A DNA stretch of 64,000 bases from contig WTXG01000044.1 in the NCBI GenBank assembly GCA_022496185.1, positions 1-64,000 on the forward strand, in the 5' to 3' direction. The stretch's first letter is position 1; each line of letters opens with the position of its first letter. The stretch comes from Multifurca ochricompacta (lineage: Eukaryota > Basidiomycota > Agaricomycetes > Russulales > Russulaceae). Below are positions 9,870 through 18,993 of the stretch, piece by piece. The notes beneath the pieces were generated by a model. The model saw nothing but the letters and a program-made list of their open reading frames with translations. It made no database searches and was not told the DNA's origin. A program made the translations under genes and the position numbers.

Positions 9870-11060
9870 TCAGTCACCCCGAGGTTGATCAGCATCGAGT
9901 GGTGGTAGACGGCGTGTGCAGCGGCGATGAGGGAGATGTCGACTTCCTGGTCCACCTGCCTGCAGGACTGCACGCAGCTCAGGGTGTGGCGCAAAGCGGG
10001 CTGCTTGAGTGGGGGGAATGGTGCGTGAGGGGGCGAAGGCATACGTGAGGTGGGGGAAGAGTTGGTAGTACAGGTCATTCCTTGACATGGCATGCCTGGC
10101 AGAGTGGATGGCCTGTTGGGCTTGGTCCGTGCGTCGTCGCCAGTGGGCAAGGTTACGTCGAGCTTCATCCAGATGGTAGGTCGCGTAGCGGAAGCGGGTG
10201 ACCTCAGCCCAGGCTCCAGGGTCATGCAGGTTGTCCAGTGCCACATTAACTAGTGGGGTGTAGGTCTGGTTGTCATCAAAGAGTCGCTGTTGATGGAGGG
10301 ATAGGAGGGGGTTGGGTCCATGTGCGAAGCGGTAGTAGGTGGTGGCATAGAGTGGGGCATCGGTTATGGGATGACGCACTCCCATAGTGAAGTAGATGCA
10401 GGGGTCAGCACAGTGGTAATCGAAGGCAACCCACCTAGCAACATCAAGGCGGCCTGTGTTGTCTGCTATTCGGTGTGGGATGAAGGAGGGGGAGTGTACA
10501 TGGTTGCAGTGGAAAGGGGGGCCTGGTGAATCAAAGTCAGAACTTAGACCGTGGACCTCTCGTTGTGTTTGCGTGACGAGCTCCTCGTGAGGTAGTTGGG
10601 AGAAGTCCGGGGTAGTGGGGCGGTAGACAAGAGTGGGATCGTCGGCTGGGGGTTCAGGGGTTTGTAGCCTAGCACGAGCTTCCTCCAGTAGAAGTAGTAC
10701 CCTGTTGCGTATGTCCTCCTCCAGTGATAGGTTTGTAGCTGTAAGGGTTATGGCTTGAGTAAGATTGGTGGTGGGATTGTCGGTCATCGTAAATGGGGTT
10801 TGGGGACGTGGTGGAGAGGGAATAGGTGATGTGGTTGGCGTAGGTGGAAGAGTGGGAGCATCCTGTGGTCGTCTTAGTGCTGCTTTGGTGGCAGCATCTA
10901 GGGCAACAGAGCGGGTGGCCTCAAAGACTGCAGGATCATCAATAGGGGATGGAGCTTGTCCAGTGAGGGGGTGGCGAAAACAAGAAGTGGACATCCTTGG
11001 GGTGATCCTGTAGAACTTTCGTTCTTGTGTGAGGCGAGCTGGGCGTTTTATACGAGCCAT
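9870..11060 (-). CDS. gypsy-A ORF3, uncharacterised protein downstream of pol
   Basis: An open frame of 396 codons lies between the pol stop and the 3' LTR on the element's sense strand. It starts MARIKR. The first half is Pro/Thr-rich and low complexity, and the second half is a compact domain with PPFHCNHVHS..FIPHRI, ARWVAFDY, TMGVRHPITDAPLYA and RLFDDNQTYTP. No membrane helix, protease or zinc motif is evident. A homologous but broken frame sits at the same place in gypsy-E (35140-36315), and a diverged one with zinc knuckles in gypsy-F (42033-43025). I do not recognise the family; it is not a typical envelope. Confidence 0.75.
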   Translation of the reverse strand: MARIKRPARLTQERKFYRITPRMSTSCFRHPLTGQAPSPIDDPAVFEATRSVALDAATKAALRRPQDAPTLPPTPTTSPIPSPPRPQTPFTMTDNPTTNLTQAITLTATNLSLEEDIRNRVLLLLEEARARLQTPEPPADDPTLVYRPTTPDFSQLPHEELVTQTQREVHGLSSDFDSPGPPFHCNHVHSPSFIPHRIADNTGRLDVARWVAFDYHCADPCIYFTMGVRHPITDAPLYATTYYRFAHGPNPLLSLHQQRLFDDNQTYTPLVNVALDNLHDPGAWAEVTRFRYATYHLDEARRNLAHWRRRTDQAQQAIHSARHAMSRNDLYYQLFPHLTYAFAPSRTIPPTQAARFAPHPELRAVLQAGGPGSRHLPHRRCTRRLPPLDADQPRGD

Positions 11061-11133
11061 TTGTCAGAGGAGGGAGAGAAGAAAAAAAAAAGATGGGGAT
11101 AAAAAAAAGGTTGGGGATGGGATCACCCTCCCT

Positions 11134-12729
11134 TTAAGAGTGGCGGCGACCCTGACGCCTAGATAAGGAGTTATAGTATTGTTTGATAAGGTCAGGGGCA
11201 TGGCAGTCATCGTTGTTTACCCAGGAATTGTCAATCGTGGGATATCCTTTCCAGCTGACAAGAAATTGCAGGTTCTGGGAGCGCCCATGGAGTCGATGAT
11301 CTAAGATGGCCTCCACTTCATATTCTTCGTCATTGTTGACAATGTCAGGTGGAGGTCTTAAGAAGTTTGGGCCATGTGCATCTGTTTCTTTGTAAGGGGA
11401 CAGAAGATCAACGTGGAAAACATTGTGGATCTTCATATGGGGTGGCAGAGATAATCTATAGGCCACTGGAGAGATTTGGTCTAAGATCCGGAATGGGCCA
11501 TACCGGCGCGGGGCGAGTTTTGTTGAGGGGAAGTGTGTCTTGATGTTGCGACCTTCGAGCCAGACCTGTGAGCCGACGGGGAACTCCGGATAGGATGGGC
11601 GTGTAGCGTGTGAACGGAAGGCCGCTTCGGCTCGCATGCGGGCGTGTCGTAGACTGTTTAGGCAGTTGTCTAGGCGAGGGACGTCCGTGTCGGATAATTC
11701 TGCTTTCCAATCCAGTGAAACGCCGTGAAGTAGTGCGTGTGGAGACAACTTAGTTCGATCGTGTGTCCAGGAATTATGGACATATTTGGCAAGTGGGAGG
11801 AAGTCGGCCCACTGATGTTGATTGTTGCCGACCCAGAGGCGGAGGTATTGTTCTAACCATAAATTCATTCGCTCGCTTGCTCCGTCCATGCGAGGGTGAA
11901 ATGCTGTGGATAGGTTCTGTTGGATCTGGAGGGTAGTCGCTAGTGCTCGAGAGAATTGAGAAGTGAAGCGCGGATCGCGATCTGAAATGACATGGTGTGG
12001 GACGCCGAATAGCGGGAATACGTGTCGATAATAAAGTGTCGCAATTCCTTCACCCGTGATGTCTTTCGAGCACGGAATGAATTTAGCCGCTTTTGAACAC
12101 CCTTGATCCACAATGGTTAGTACTGCGTCATAGCGACCCGAGACAGGGAGATCCGTGATGAGGTCCATAGCAATGTATTGGAATGGCCCCACGGACGCCG
12201 GTACGTCTAGTGGGAAGAGCGGAACTTTCTTTGTCAGTCTAGGCTTATTTTCTTGGCAGAGCGCACACCCGCGAATGTATTCGCGTACGAAGTCCGTAAG
12301 TCCTGGACCTTTGTAGTCTTGCTGAATTTTTCTGATTGTTTTATCAATGCCGGGGTGTCCCGCTAAGACATGATCATGGTGCTGGTGCAGAATGTGCTGT
12401 CGTTCAGGCAAAGTTTGGGGAAACGGGAGTTTATTGGTTCTGGCTACTTTGACAAATAGCGCTGGTGGTAACATGGTGACCGCTTCGTTGTCATTATCGC
12501 CGTGTTCGGCGTCGGGTCTACGCGATAGCATGTCGGCTACTGTGTGGAGTTTGCCGGGGACATGTTCGAGAGAGAAGTCAAAGTCCGCTAATTCCTGAAG
12601 CCACCGTGCTTGGCGTCGATTGAGTTTTTGCGGTTCTTTAAAATATTGTAAATTATTATGATCGGTGCGCACTTGTACCTGGTCTTGGGCTCCCAGAAGG
12701 TATTGTCGCCATGTTCGGAAGGCGACCAT
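11134..12729 (-). CDS. gypsy-A pol: RNase H end, integrase, chromodomain
   Basis: 531 codons. It begins inside RNase H (TDHNNLQYF, ADMLSRRPD), then the integrase zinc domain (H..HHDHVLAGHPG, CALC), and the catalytic core with D in MDLITDLP, D in ISDRDPRF and E in GASERMN with 35 residues between the last two. A GPF/Y-type segment and a C-terminal chromodomain follow (EEYEVEAIL, LVSWKGYP, SWVNN). Chromodomains of this clade can target integration to histone-marked chromatin. Separated from the upstream RT by a stop near 12812. Confidence 0.9.
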   Translation of the reverse strand: MVAFRTWRQYLLGAQDQVQVRTDHNNLQYFKEPQKLNRRQARWLQELADFDFSLEHVPGKLHTVADMLSRRPDAEHGDNDNEAVTMLPPALFVKVARTNKLPFPQTLPERQHILHQHHDHVLAGHPGIDKTIRKIQQDYKGPGLTDFVREYIRGCALCQENKPRLTKKVPLFPLDVPASVGPFQYIAMDLITDLPVSGRYDAVLTIVDQGCSKAAKFIPCSKDITGEGIATLYYRHVFPLFGVPHHVISDRDPRFTSQFSRALATTLQIQQNLSTAFHPRMDGASERMNLWLEQYLRLWVGNNQHQWADFLPLAKYVHNSWTHDRTKLSPHALLHGVSLDWKAELSDTDVPRLDNCLNSLRHARMRAEAAFRSHATRPSYPEFPVGSQVWLEGRNIKTHFPSTKLAPRRYGPFRILDQISPVAYRLSLPPHMKIHNVFHVDLLSPYKETDAHGPNFLRPPPDIVNNDEEYEVEAILDHRLHGRSQNLQFLVSWKGYPTIDNSWVNNDDCHAPDLIKQYYNSLSRRQGRRHS

Positions 12730-12813
12730 AATTGCGAACAGTTCTCGATCGTAAATGTCCCAATTTCGTTGGGTGGCGTCTAATGTTTTAGAAAGATATG
12801 CGATGGGATGCAG

Positions 12814-13143
12814 TCATCCGTCGTGGTCTTTCTGGCTAAGCGTTGCTCCGATTGCGAACCCTGAGGCGTCTGTATCGACAATGAAAGGTTTGGTGAAATC
12901 TGGTTGGGCGAGGACGGGTTGTGAAGTCACCCATTGTTTTAGAGTGTCGAAGGCGTTTTGTTCGTCAGTTGTCCACTTCCATGGATTCTTCACACTGGTG
13001 AGAGCATTCAGGGGTGCTGCAATTTTACTGAAGCCTTGTATAAACCGTCTATAGAACTGACAGAATCCAAGGAATGATCTGACTTCCTTAACCGTGGTCG
13101 GGGCCTTCCAGGTCGTGATACCTTCAACTTTTACCAGGTCCAT
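12814..13143 (-). pseudogene. gypsy-A pol: RT thumb to RNase H start
   Basis: Reads VRSFLGFCQFYRRFIQGFS and VDTDASGFAIGATLSQK, the connection and the first catalytic Asp of Ty3-type RNase H. Stops at both ends separate it from frames in the same pol, showing decay. The stop at 13150 sits where other copies have Gln before VHMD. Confidence 0.85.
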
Positions 13144-13149
13144 ATGAAC

Positions 13150-14427
13150 TCAATCCCCTTCTAGGATTAAGCCGAGGTACTCAATTCGTGTTTGTTCGAA
13201 GGCACATTTTTCTGGTTTAAGATACAGATCGAGTTTATTGAGTTTGTCCAAGACGCAGTGGACTTTAGACCGGTGGTTCACGGGATCGGAGTCCGTATGT
13301 ATTAGAATGTCGTCCATATACACCGTAAACCAGGCCTTTCCCGAAGCATCGTGTTCATCCAATTCTTCGCGGAATTCCGCGTTCATCATGGTTTGAAATG
13401 TTGCTGGAGAGTTGGTTAGTCCGAAAAACATTACGTTAGGCTCATAGAGGCCGCGATTAGTTTTGAAAGCCGCCTTCCAACGATCTTCTGGTACGATCCG
13501 CACGTTGTTGTAGCCCCAGCGGATATCCATTTTGGTGAATAGAGTGCTCCCTCGTACACGATCGATAAGCTCAGGTATGAGGGGTAATGGATATGTATTT
13601 CTGATAGTCCAACTGTTGAGCTTTCGGTAATCCTGGACGGGACGTAGCTTCCCGTCTTTCTTCTTTATGAAGAAGAAGGGGGATGCATAGGGTGATTTGG
13701 ATTCGGTAATATATCCCTTCTGTAAGTGCTTGTCTAGGAATTTATTGAGTGCTTCCTGTTCGCCCGGTCCTAATGGGTAGATCTTGCAATCTAGCGTAGC
13801 AGGTGCTTCTGGTTTTAGTTCGATCTTGTGATCCCAGATTCGTGCCGCCGGGAATCGTTGTGCCTCTTGGTCGCTAAAGACTTTTTGATGCCAATGATAT
13901 TCTTTCGGAACGATCTGGTCCCAAGTCCGCTCTGTCGAGTCTTTGGCTTTGATCGCTAATTCTTGTGCTATATTCAGACGTTTAAGTCGACTGTTGGGTA
14001 GGTTGAACGTGAGTGATTGGTTGAGGGTTCCCGTTGTCCAGTCAATATTCGGGTTATTCACGGCAAGCCAGGGGTATCCTAGAATCATTTCGTCTGAGCC
14101 GATAGATGCAACATAGAAGCGATGATTCTGTTGTTTGTTATTAGTCGTGACTTTGAGATCTACACATCGTGTGATAGTGTGTGTTTGATTGGGTGATCCG
14201 TCTGCATTCTGGAGTTTTTTTGGAATAGTTAATCGTTTCGTGGGGAGGCGATGTTTAACGACCGTTCGATAGTTGATGAAGTTTTCGGTTGCACCGCTAT
14301 CGACAAGTGCTTGTATGTGGGCCTTATTTGTCGCGTCATGTAAGGGAACAGATACTTTCATTGATTTTAGAGATGATCTATATACATGATGTGAGATTAT
14401 CGCTCGAATGTAGGCCGTTTCATTCAA
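13150..14427 (-). CDS. gypsy-A pol: protease and reverse transcriptase
   Basis: 425 codons. The aspartic protease motif ALVDSGATENFI is near residue 40. RT blocks follow from about residue 230 (FFIKKKDGKLRPVQDYRKLN, FTKMDIRWGYNN, FGLTNSPATFQ), with the catalytic YMDD. It begins next to the gag stop with an overlap of a few bases. The frame ends in a premature TGA before the RT connection domain. Confidence 0.9.
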   Translation of the reverse strand: MNETAYIRAIISHHVYRSSLKSMKVSVPLHDATNKAHIQALVDSGATENFINYRTVVKHRLPTKRLTIPKKLQNADGSPNQTHTITRCVDLKVTTNNKQQNHRFYVASIGSDEMILGYPWLAVNNPNIDWTTGTLNQSLTFNLPNSRLKRLNIAQELAIKAKDSTERTWDQIVPKEYHWHQKVFSDQEAQRFPAARIWDHKIELKPEAPATLDCKIYPLGPGEQEALNKFLDKHLQKGYITESKSPYASPFFFIKKKDGKLRPVQDYRKLNSWTIRNTYPLPLIPELIDRVRGSTLFTKMDIRWGYNNVRIVPEDRWKAAFKTNRGLYEPNVMFFGLTNSPATFQTMMNAEFREELDEHDASGKAWFTVYMDDILIHTDSDPVNHRSKVHCVLDKLNKLDLYLKPEKCAFEQTRIEYLGLILEGD

Positions 14428-15078
14428 GCGATGTAAAAATCCTCGTCGCCACTAAATTTCTCCTGGAGTTTCTGGCGCTGTTCATCCGTCATAGTTCTAA
14501 GAGCCATAGCCAGTGCGTCGAGATCGACTGTTGGGGTGTTTGACGCGTCAGTGGAGGCGGGCGCCTTTGCGGGTACCGTCGCAGTCATGGGTGTTTCGGT
14601 GATTGTGGCAGTGCGAGCCGGTGTGGGAGCATTCGCACGTGGTTTCTTATTCGGGCAGTCTCGGACCAAATGTCCTCGCCTACCGCATTCGAAACATCGG
14701 CCTTCCTTTTTGTATTGCTCTTTCTCTTCGACTGTTACAGCTTTTTTTATGACTTCGGGGATCGGGACATCGTGATCACGTCGTCGATAGAATGTAAATT
14801 TATTGCCACGCGGTGGTGTATTGGTTGTGGGTCTCATGCCAAGGGCATCTTTACTGTATAACCAATTAGCGTGATGTTTCCGAGCAGATGCTGCTGCTTC
14901 GTCAAAGGTTTTGGGCTGATCAAATAATAACATTGTTTGAACGAGACGCGTGGGGAGACCTCGGTGGAAGTACTGCCGAGCGGCCGGATCATCGATATGA
15001 AGTTCTGCCCTTGTGGCTAGCGTGCGAAATTCGGCGATATAGTCATCAATATTGGCATTGCGCATTTGTAATCGGTCT
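14424..15078 (-). pseudogene. gypsy-A gag, C-terminal half
   Basis: Encodes the end of the capsid-like region (YIAEFRTLATRAELHIDDPAA) and a nucleocapsid knuckle CFECGRRGHLVRDCP (CX2CX4HX4C), ending GDEDFYIA. The upstream half is at 24057-24764. The break at 15079-15083 is the AGCGC target of the solo LTR. Confidence 0.88.
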
Positions 15079-15324
15079 AGCGCTGTTACGAACCCCGTCT
15101 CTTCCGACTTTCTTTCTTTTACCTAACAACGACCCCTCCTTGCCGCCTACTTTACACTATCAGATCACGTCTCCATCGTGGGATCCTTCACGTGCCCTGC
15201 TCCCTTCCCCGTGATTGCCTTTGTCTATGTTTGCGTTACTGTACTCACGTTTGGACTCTTATCTTATCCCTTATCCCTTATCTTTACGACCGGACACTTA
15301 CTTAATCCCCTATCAGAAGCCAGG

Positions 15325-16231
15325 TGTCACGGCTCTACTTTATTTTTCCTTTATTTTTCTCCCTTTTGGATCACATGACTGTGGGAAGATTACCCAGCAG
15401 TCTCAACACGTGATCATGGGAATGTAGTCGTGACATGGATCATGTGACCGAGTCACATGTAATAGTCACATGCTGCTTAGTCAGCACAAGAGCCACTCAA
15501 CAATAACAAGTCGATTCTCTATTGTGATTACCACAATAGGCAAGGCCCCACAGTCTAGAAAGGTTCTAGACCAAGTAGAGCTGTTATCAAGATAAGCGGA
15601 GTCCAGCCTAGAAGGTTCTAGGTAAGTGGAGCTCTAGATAAGGGCCCAGGTAGGGCCATGGCCAATTTTAGCACAGAACCACATGTATCAGTAGATAGAC
15701 GTGTTCCAGACCTACGGGCTAGACTACATATCAGTTATCTACTCCACAGTGACGTCATTATGACATCACACTGTGGAGCATGATCAGTCAGCAGAGTAAA
15801 GCAGCTTACGAATCACAAAGATAAGGCTCAGTCAGCAATACAGCTGACTGATACTTGCTGATTCTTGCTTACACTTACTGCTTACCTCGTTACACTGAGA
15901 AATGTATATAAGACCCTCTGTAACAGCCTGTAGCCCCCATCTTGTCCTCTTGGGGCTGCAGGTGAGTAACTGTCTACAAGAGTTCGATACATAGTGCTAA
16001 TGGCATACTGCCTCCCTATGACTCGATCCTTTGGATCTTGTCCTCTTGGGGCTGCAGCTTCTTCCAGTTTCAGAATGCCGTCATCGTGGTTGAATAAACC
16101 ACAGTGGGTGACACAGTTCCTGGTCATTGCTTGACACGTGACGTTTGCCTCCGCGGTACGCCCAACGACTTAGGTCACTTTCCATTTTGCCCTTCCTGTT
16201 TCTAAGTGTACACAGAGCTTCACCCGTTACA
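15325..16231 (+). repeat. gypsy-B 5' LTR
   Basis: 907 bp, TGTCACGG to CCCGTTACA. U3 has an imperfect dyad around a CRE-like TGACGTCA (about 15743-15780) and TGACTCA/TCAGTCAGCA clusters. The TATA box is about 34 nt upstream of the leader that begins ATCTTGTCCT. The leader is duplicated, the first copy followed by GTGAGT. Confidence 0.94.
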
Positions 16232-16802
16232 TTAGGACAAGATTGTATCCTACGTGCCCTCCCAGTTTCGGGCCGGTACTTTTAACCTTCCTTCACAGCA
16301 GTAGTAGTGTTTCAAATAGTCTTAGTTACAACCCCTGGGGTCGGAGGCCTGATCAGACAGTAGCTGAGTTGAGCCAATAATTCATAGCCGAGGCGGTGAT
16401 CAGAGATATACCCGAGTAGTGGTTATCCTGGTTGCTTGGTCATTCCAAACTCGAGTTGTCGTGTTTACACGCGCTTGGGGATCATCTGTGCCGGATCTCC
16501 TACCAAGGAGTGTAAAACTGGGCAGAGCTGAGGGGGCCCCGGGAAACCGGTGACGAACTCAGAGAGACATCTGTCAGAACCGATTTCAGAGCACTTGGGC
16601 TCGTGTCCCTTGTGTGAGAGGCAGCCAATAGGTCGAGGAGACTGCGGCAGACAGCCTTGGGCTCTGTAACTTCCCATATCATTTTTCCTGGTGCTTGTCA
16701 TTACCGCCGGAGCTTGGCTAGTGCACTCTTGTGTGCATTAGTATTCGCCTCTTTGGTTGACACACCCTTCCATCCTGTGCTTAGCGTTGCGCGGCACTTG
16801 TA
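16232..16802 (+). other. gypsy-B untranslated leader with self-priming PBS
   Basis: AGGACAAGAT at 16234-16243 is the exact complement of ATCTTGTCCT, which starts at the predicted transcript 5' end in the LTR. This is how Tf1/sushi-type chromoviruses prime, without a tRNA. The rest of the leader has many stops and no gene. The same leader is at 60818 onward in gypsy-B'. Confidence 0.8.
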
Positions 16803-17454
16803 ACATCGAAACACACCAAAACTACGAAGCTTCTGGTCCAGCGGACCAGCTTCCATACCTTTTTCCACAACGCCGCGTATTCCGTGGGTTGACCGTATCA
16901 TCCGGCGCGCTCGAGAGCGTGTCCAACAACTTCGAAGGAGAGGAAGACATATTTTAACGCCGCCGCTTCCTATTCAGGAGCAGCCGCATCAGGAAGACGT
17001 GACTGCGGAGAACATTCTTCTGCAACACCCCGACTTCCCTTTTACTTTCAACAACCTTCCCTCGACAGTCTCCTTCGATCTCGCATATCATTACCGTTGG
17101 GATAACACCCAAGAAGAACATTTTGCCACACCCGCCTCTTCTACCATAGAAGGGTCAGAAGGCGCTCTCTCCACTTCCCCTACTCTCCGCGAAGCCAACA
17201 ACATTGTTGAAGAAAGCTTCGAGGACGAACGGGACATTTATCTTTACCGAGACAGACTGGTGCGCAACTGGTTAAACGAAATAACTGAACGTTTACACCA
17301 CCACCCGTCTGCTGAGGCCGAACTTAGAGAGCTTTTTGGCAACTGGTATCTCCCCGGTACAGAAGTAACGGTCACCGACCTTGTCGCACGCACCACTGAG
17401 TGGGAAGAAGAAGAAGAAGAAATTGGGTCAGAATTAGAATATCTGACCGACTGA
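16803..17454 (+). CDS. gypsy-B ORF0, uncharacterised reading frame upstream of gag
   Basis: The frame is open from about 16803, with no ATG near its start; the part from 16999 (GTG) to the TGA at 17452-17454 looks protein-like. It has acidic stretches, YRWDNTQEEHF, DIYLYRDRLVRNWL and a Glu-rich end. The stop is followed immediately, in frame, by the ATG of gag. The same TGA-ATG junction is kept in gypsy-B' (62035-62040), although the copy there has lost one codon, so it looks functional. Start site and function are unknown; the frame may begin after splicing or be read through. Confidence 0.6.
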
Positions 17455-18993
17455 ATGGTGGCTTCTAGAAGTTCTAGAACACCCAACCCTCCATACTCCC
17501 GCTCCGCTAGACCCTCTCGACTACCTAGCCGAGCACCATCGCCTATAGAAAATTTAATCTCCCCTGCAATCGAGGCAGAACTAGAAGAACAACAGTTTAT
17601 CAGGAATTTAGCTTCCCAGTTATCTGACGAATTACTCCGTCAAGCTGGTGTACCTGATATTACTTCTTCTAATTCCACTCCTTCCGATTCCAGCACTCCT
17701 ACTCGTCGCAACACTCCTCCAGCCAGACAGAATAGTCCTACTAGTCCTATGGCTAGCACCGCTCCCACAACCGGGCCCAGTGGACCCAGTACCAATCCCC
17801 CGCCGCCAGCGCAGACCCCGCTTACAATGACACCGGCAGAGCTTCGTAATATGATGGGCGCCATGATGGCCGCCATCACACAGCTCTCCGCGGATGTCCA
17901 AATAGTGGTCCAGCAGCTTGGACAGCCAACCCCTCCCCAGACAGTCGGCTCCGGAAAAGATTCTTCCGTTGCTCGACCTGCTTCCTGGGACGGAAAGGGA
18001 AATTCGGCTGATGCCAGGCACTTCCTGGCTGCATTCCATAACTGGGGATGGAACCAAAAGCGGAACTTGAATGACTATGACCCCACGACAACCAGCTGGT
18101 CCAAGAGGGATGCAGATTGGATCTTGGCGGTCTTGAACTTAATGACTGGAGACGCACGAACGTGGGCTCTGCCACATTTGGAGCAATTAAAAAACGGAGT
18201 TATTCCCTTTTCAGCGAATTGGGGTAACTTCGAACAAGCATTTACTTCGCGGTTTATACCGCACGACATTGGAGAAGCAGTGCGGTCAGCGCTGAAGAAA
18301 ATCCAACAAGGATGCCACAGCATGGCAGAATACAAAGCTCGCTTCGACGAGCATTCACCTCAAACCGGATGGTCTGACCGTGACCTTTTCGATCGGTTCT
18401 ACGATGGCCTTTCCGGCAAAATCAAAGACACCTTGGCCATTATGCCGGTGCAACCCACAGATATGCAGACACTCTTTACGTCTGCTCAGCTAATCGACCA
18501 AAGATTACGCCGAAGAGAAGCAGAAAAGAAGGGAGAAGTTCTCCCTGAACCAACCCAGCACCGAAAAGACCCCAATGCTATGGAGATCGATGCCTCCAAA
18601 CAGCAACAAACAGGGTCTGGAAAGAAAAGCTTTTTCGATTACAAAGCTGGCTTTAAAGGAAAGTGCACGGGATGTGGAAGCAGTACCCATACTTGGGCGA
18701 ACGGCAACCACAAAGAGCAAATCTGCAATCACTGTGGAAAGAAAGGGCATATCACCACAGGTTGTTATCAAAAGTGGGCTGGAAAGCCCAAAGCAGCAAA
18801 AGTCGCTGGCTCTGACAGCCAGGCATCTGCAGCTCCTCAAGCTGCCGCAGCAAGCACCCAGCCTACCCAGGCTGCTAATGCTAGCTCGACCTCCAAAAAG
18901 GGTAACGCGCCCGCCAATAGCGACAACTCAGAGCTCCTGAAGCAGGTGGCCGACCTTAAGGCCCAAATCGAAGCTCTGAAGGCAAGTTTTTAG
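17455..18993 (+). CDS. gag: gypsy-B gag polyprotein
   Basis: 512 codons starting ATG right after the ORF0 stop. The N-terminal 170 residues are Ser/Pro/Thr-rich. A capsid-type domain follows from about 185 to 330 (ARHFLAAFHNW, DWILAVLNLMTGDARTWA, FTSRFIPHDIGEAVRSALKKI). A CNHCGKKGHITTGC knuckle lies near residue 424, and the C-terminus is a heptad-like ELLKQVADLKAQIEALKASF. It overlaps pol at a T5 run just before the TAG (18986-18993). Confidence 0.92.
   Translation: MVASRSSRTPNPPYSRSARPSRLPSRAPSPIENLISPAIEAELEEQQFIRNLASQLSDELLRQAGVPDITSSNSTPSDSSTPTRRNTPPARQNSPTSPMASTAPTTGPSGPSTNPPPPAQTPLTMTPAELRNMMGAMMAAITQLSADVQIVVQQLGQPTPPQTVGSGKDSSVARPASWDGKGNSADARHFLAAFHNWGWNQKRNLNDYDPTTTSWSKRDADWILAVLNLMTGDARTWALPHLEQLKNGVIPFSANWGNFEQAFTSRFIPHDIGEAVRSALKKIQQGCHSMAEYKARFDEHSPQTGWSDRDLFDRFYDGLSGKIKDTLAIMPVQPTDMQTLFTSAQLIDQRLRRREAEKKGEVLPEPTQHRKDPNAMEIDASKQQQTGSGKKSFFDYKAGFKGKCTGCGSSTHTWANGNHKEQICNHCGKKGHITTGCYQKWAGKPKAAKVAGSDSQASAAPQAAAASTQPTQAANASSTSKKGNAPANSDNSELLKQVADLKAQIEALKASF

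Noticed and set aside
9870..11060. Envelope protein
   Set aside because: No signal peptide, hydrophobic helix or glycoprotein-like cysteine pattern; position alone does not justify the name.
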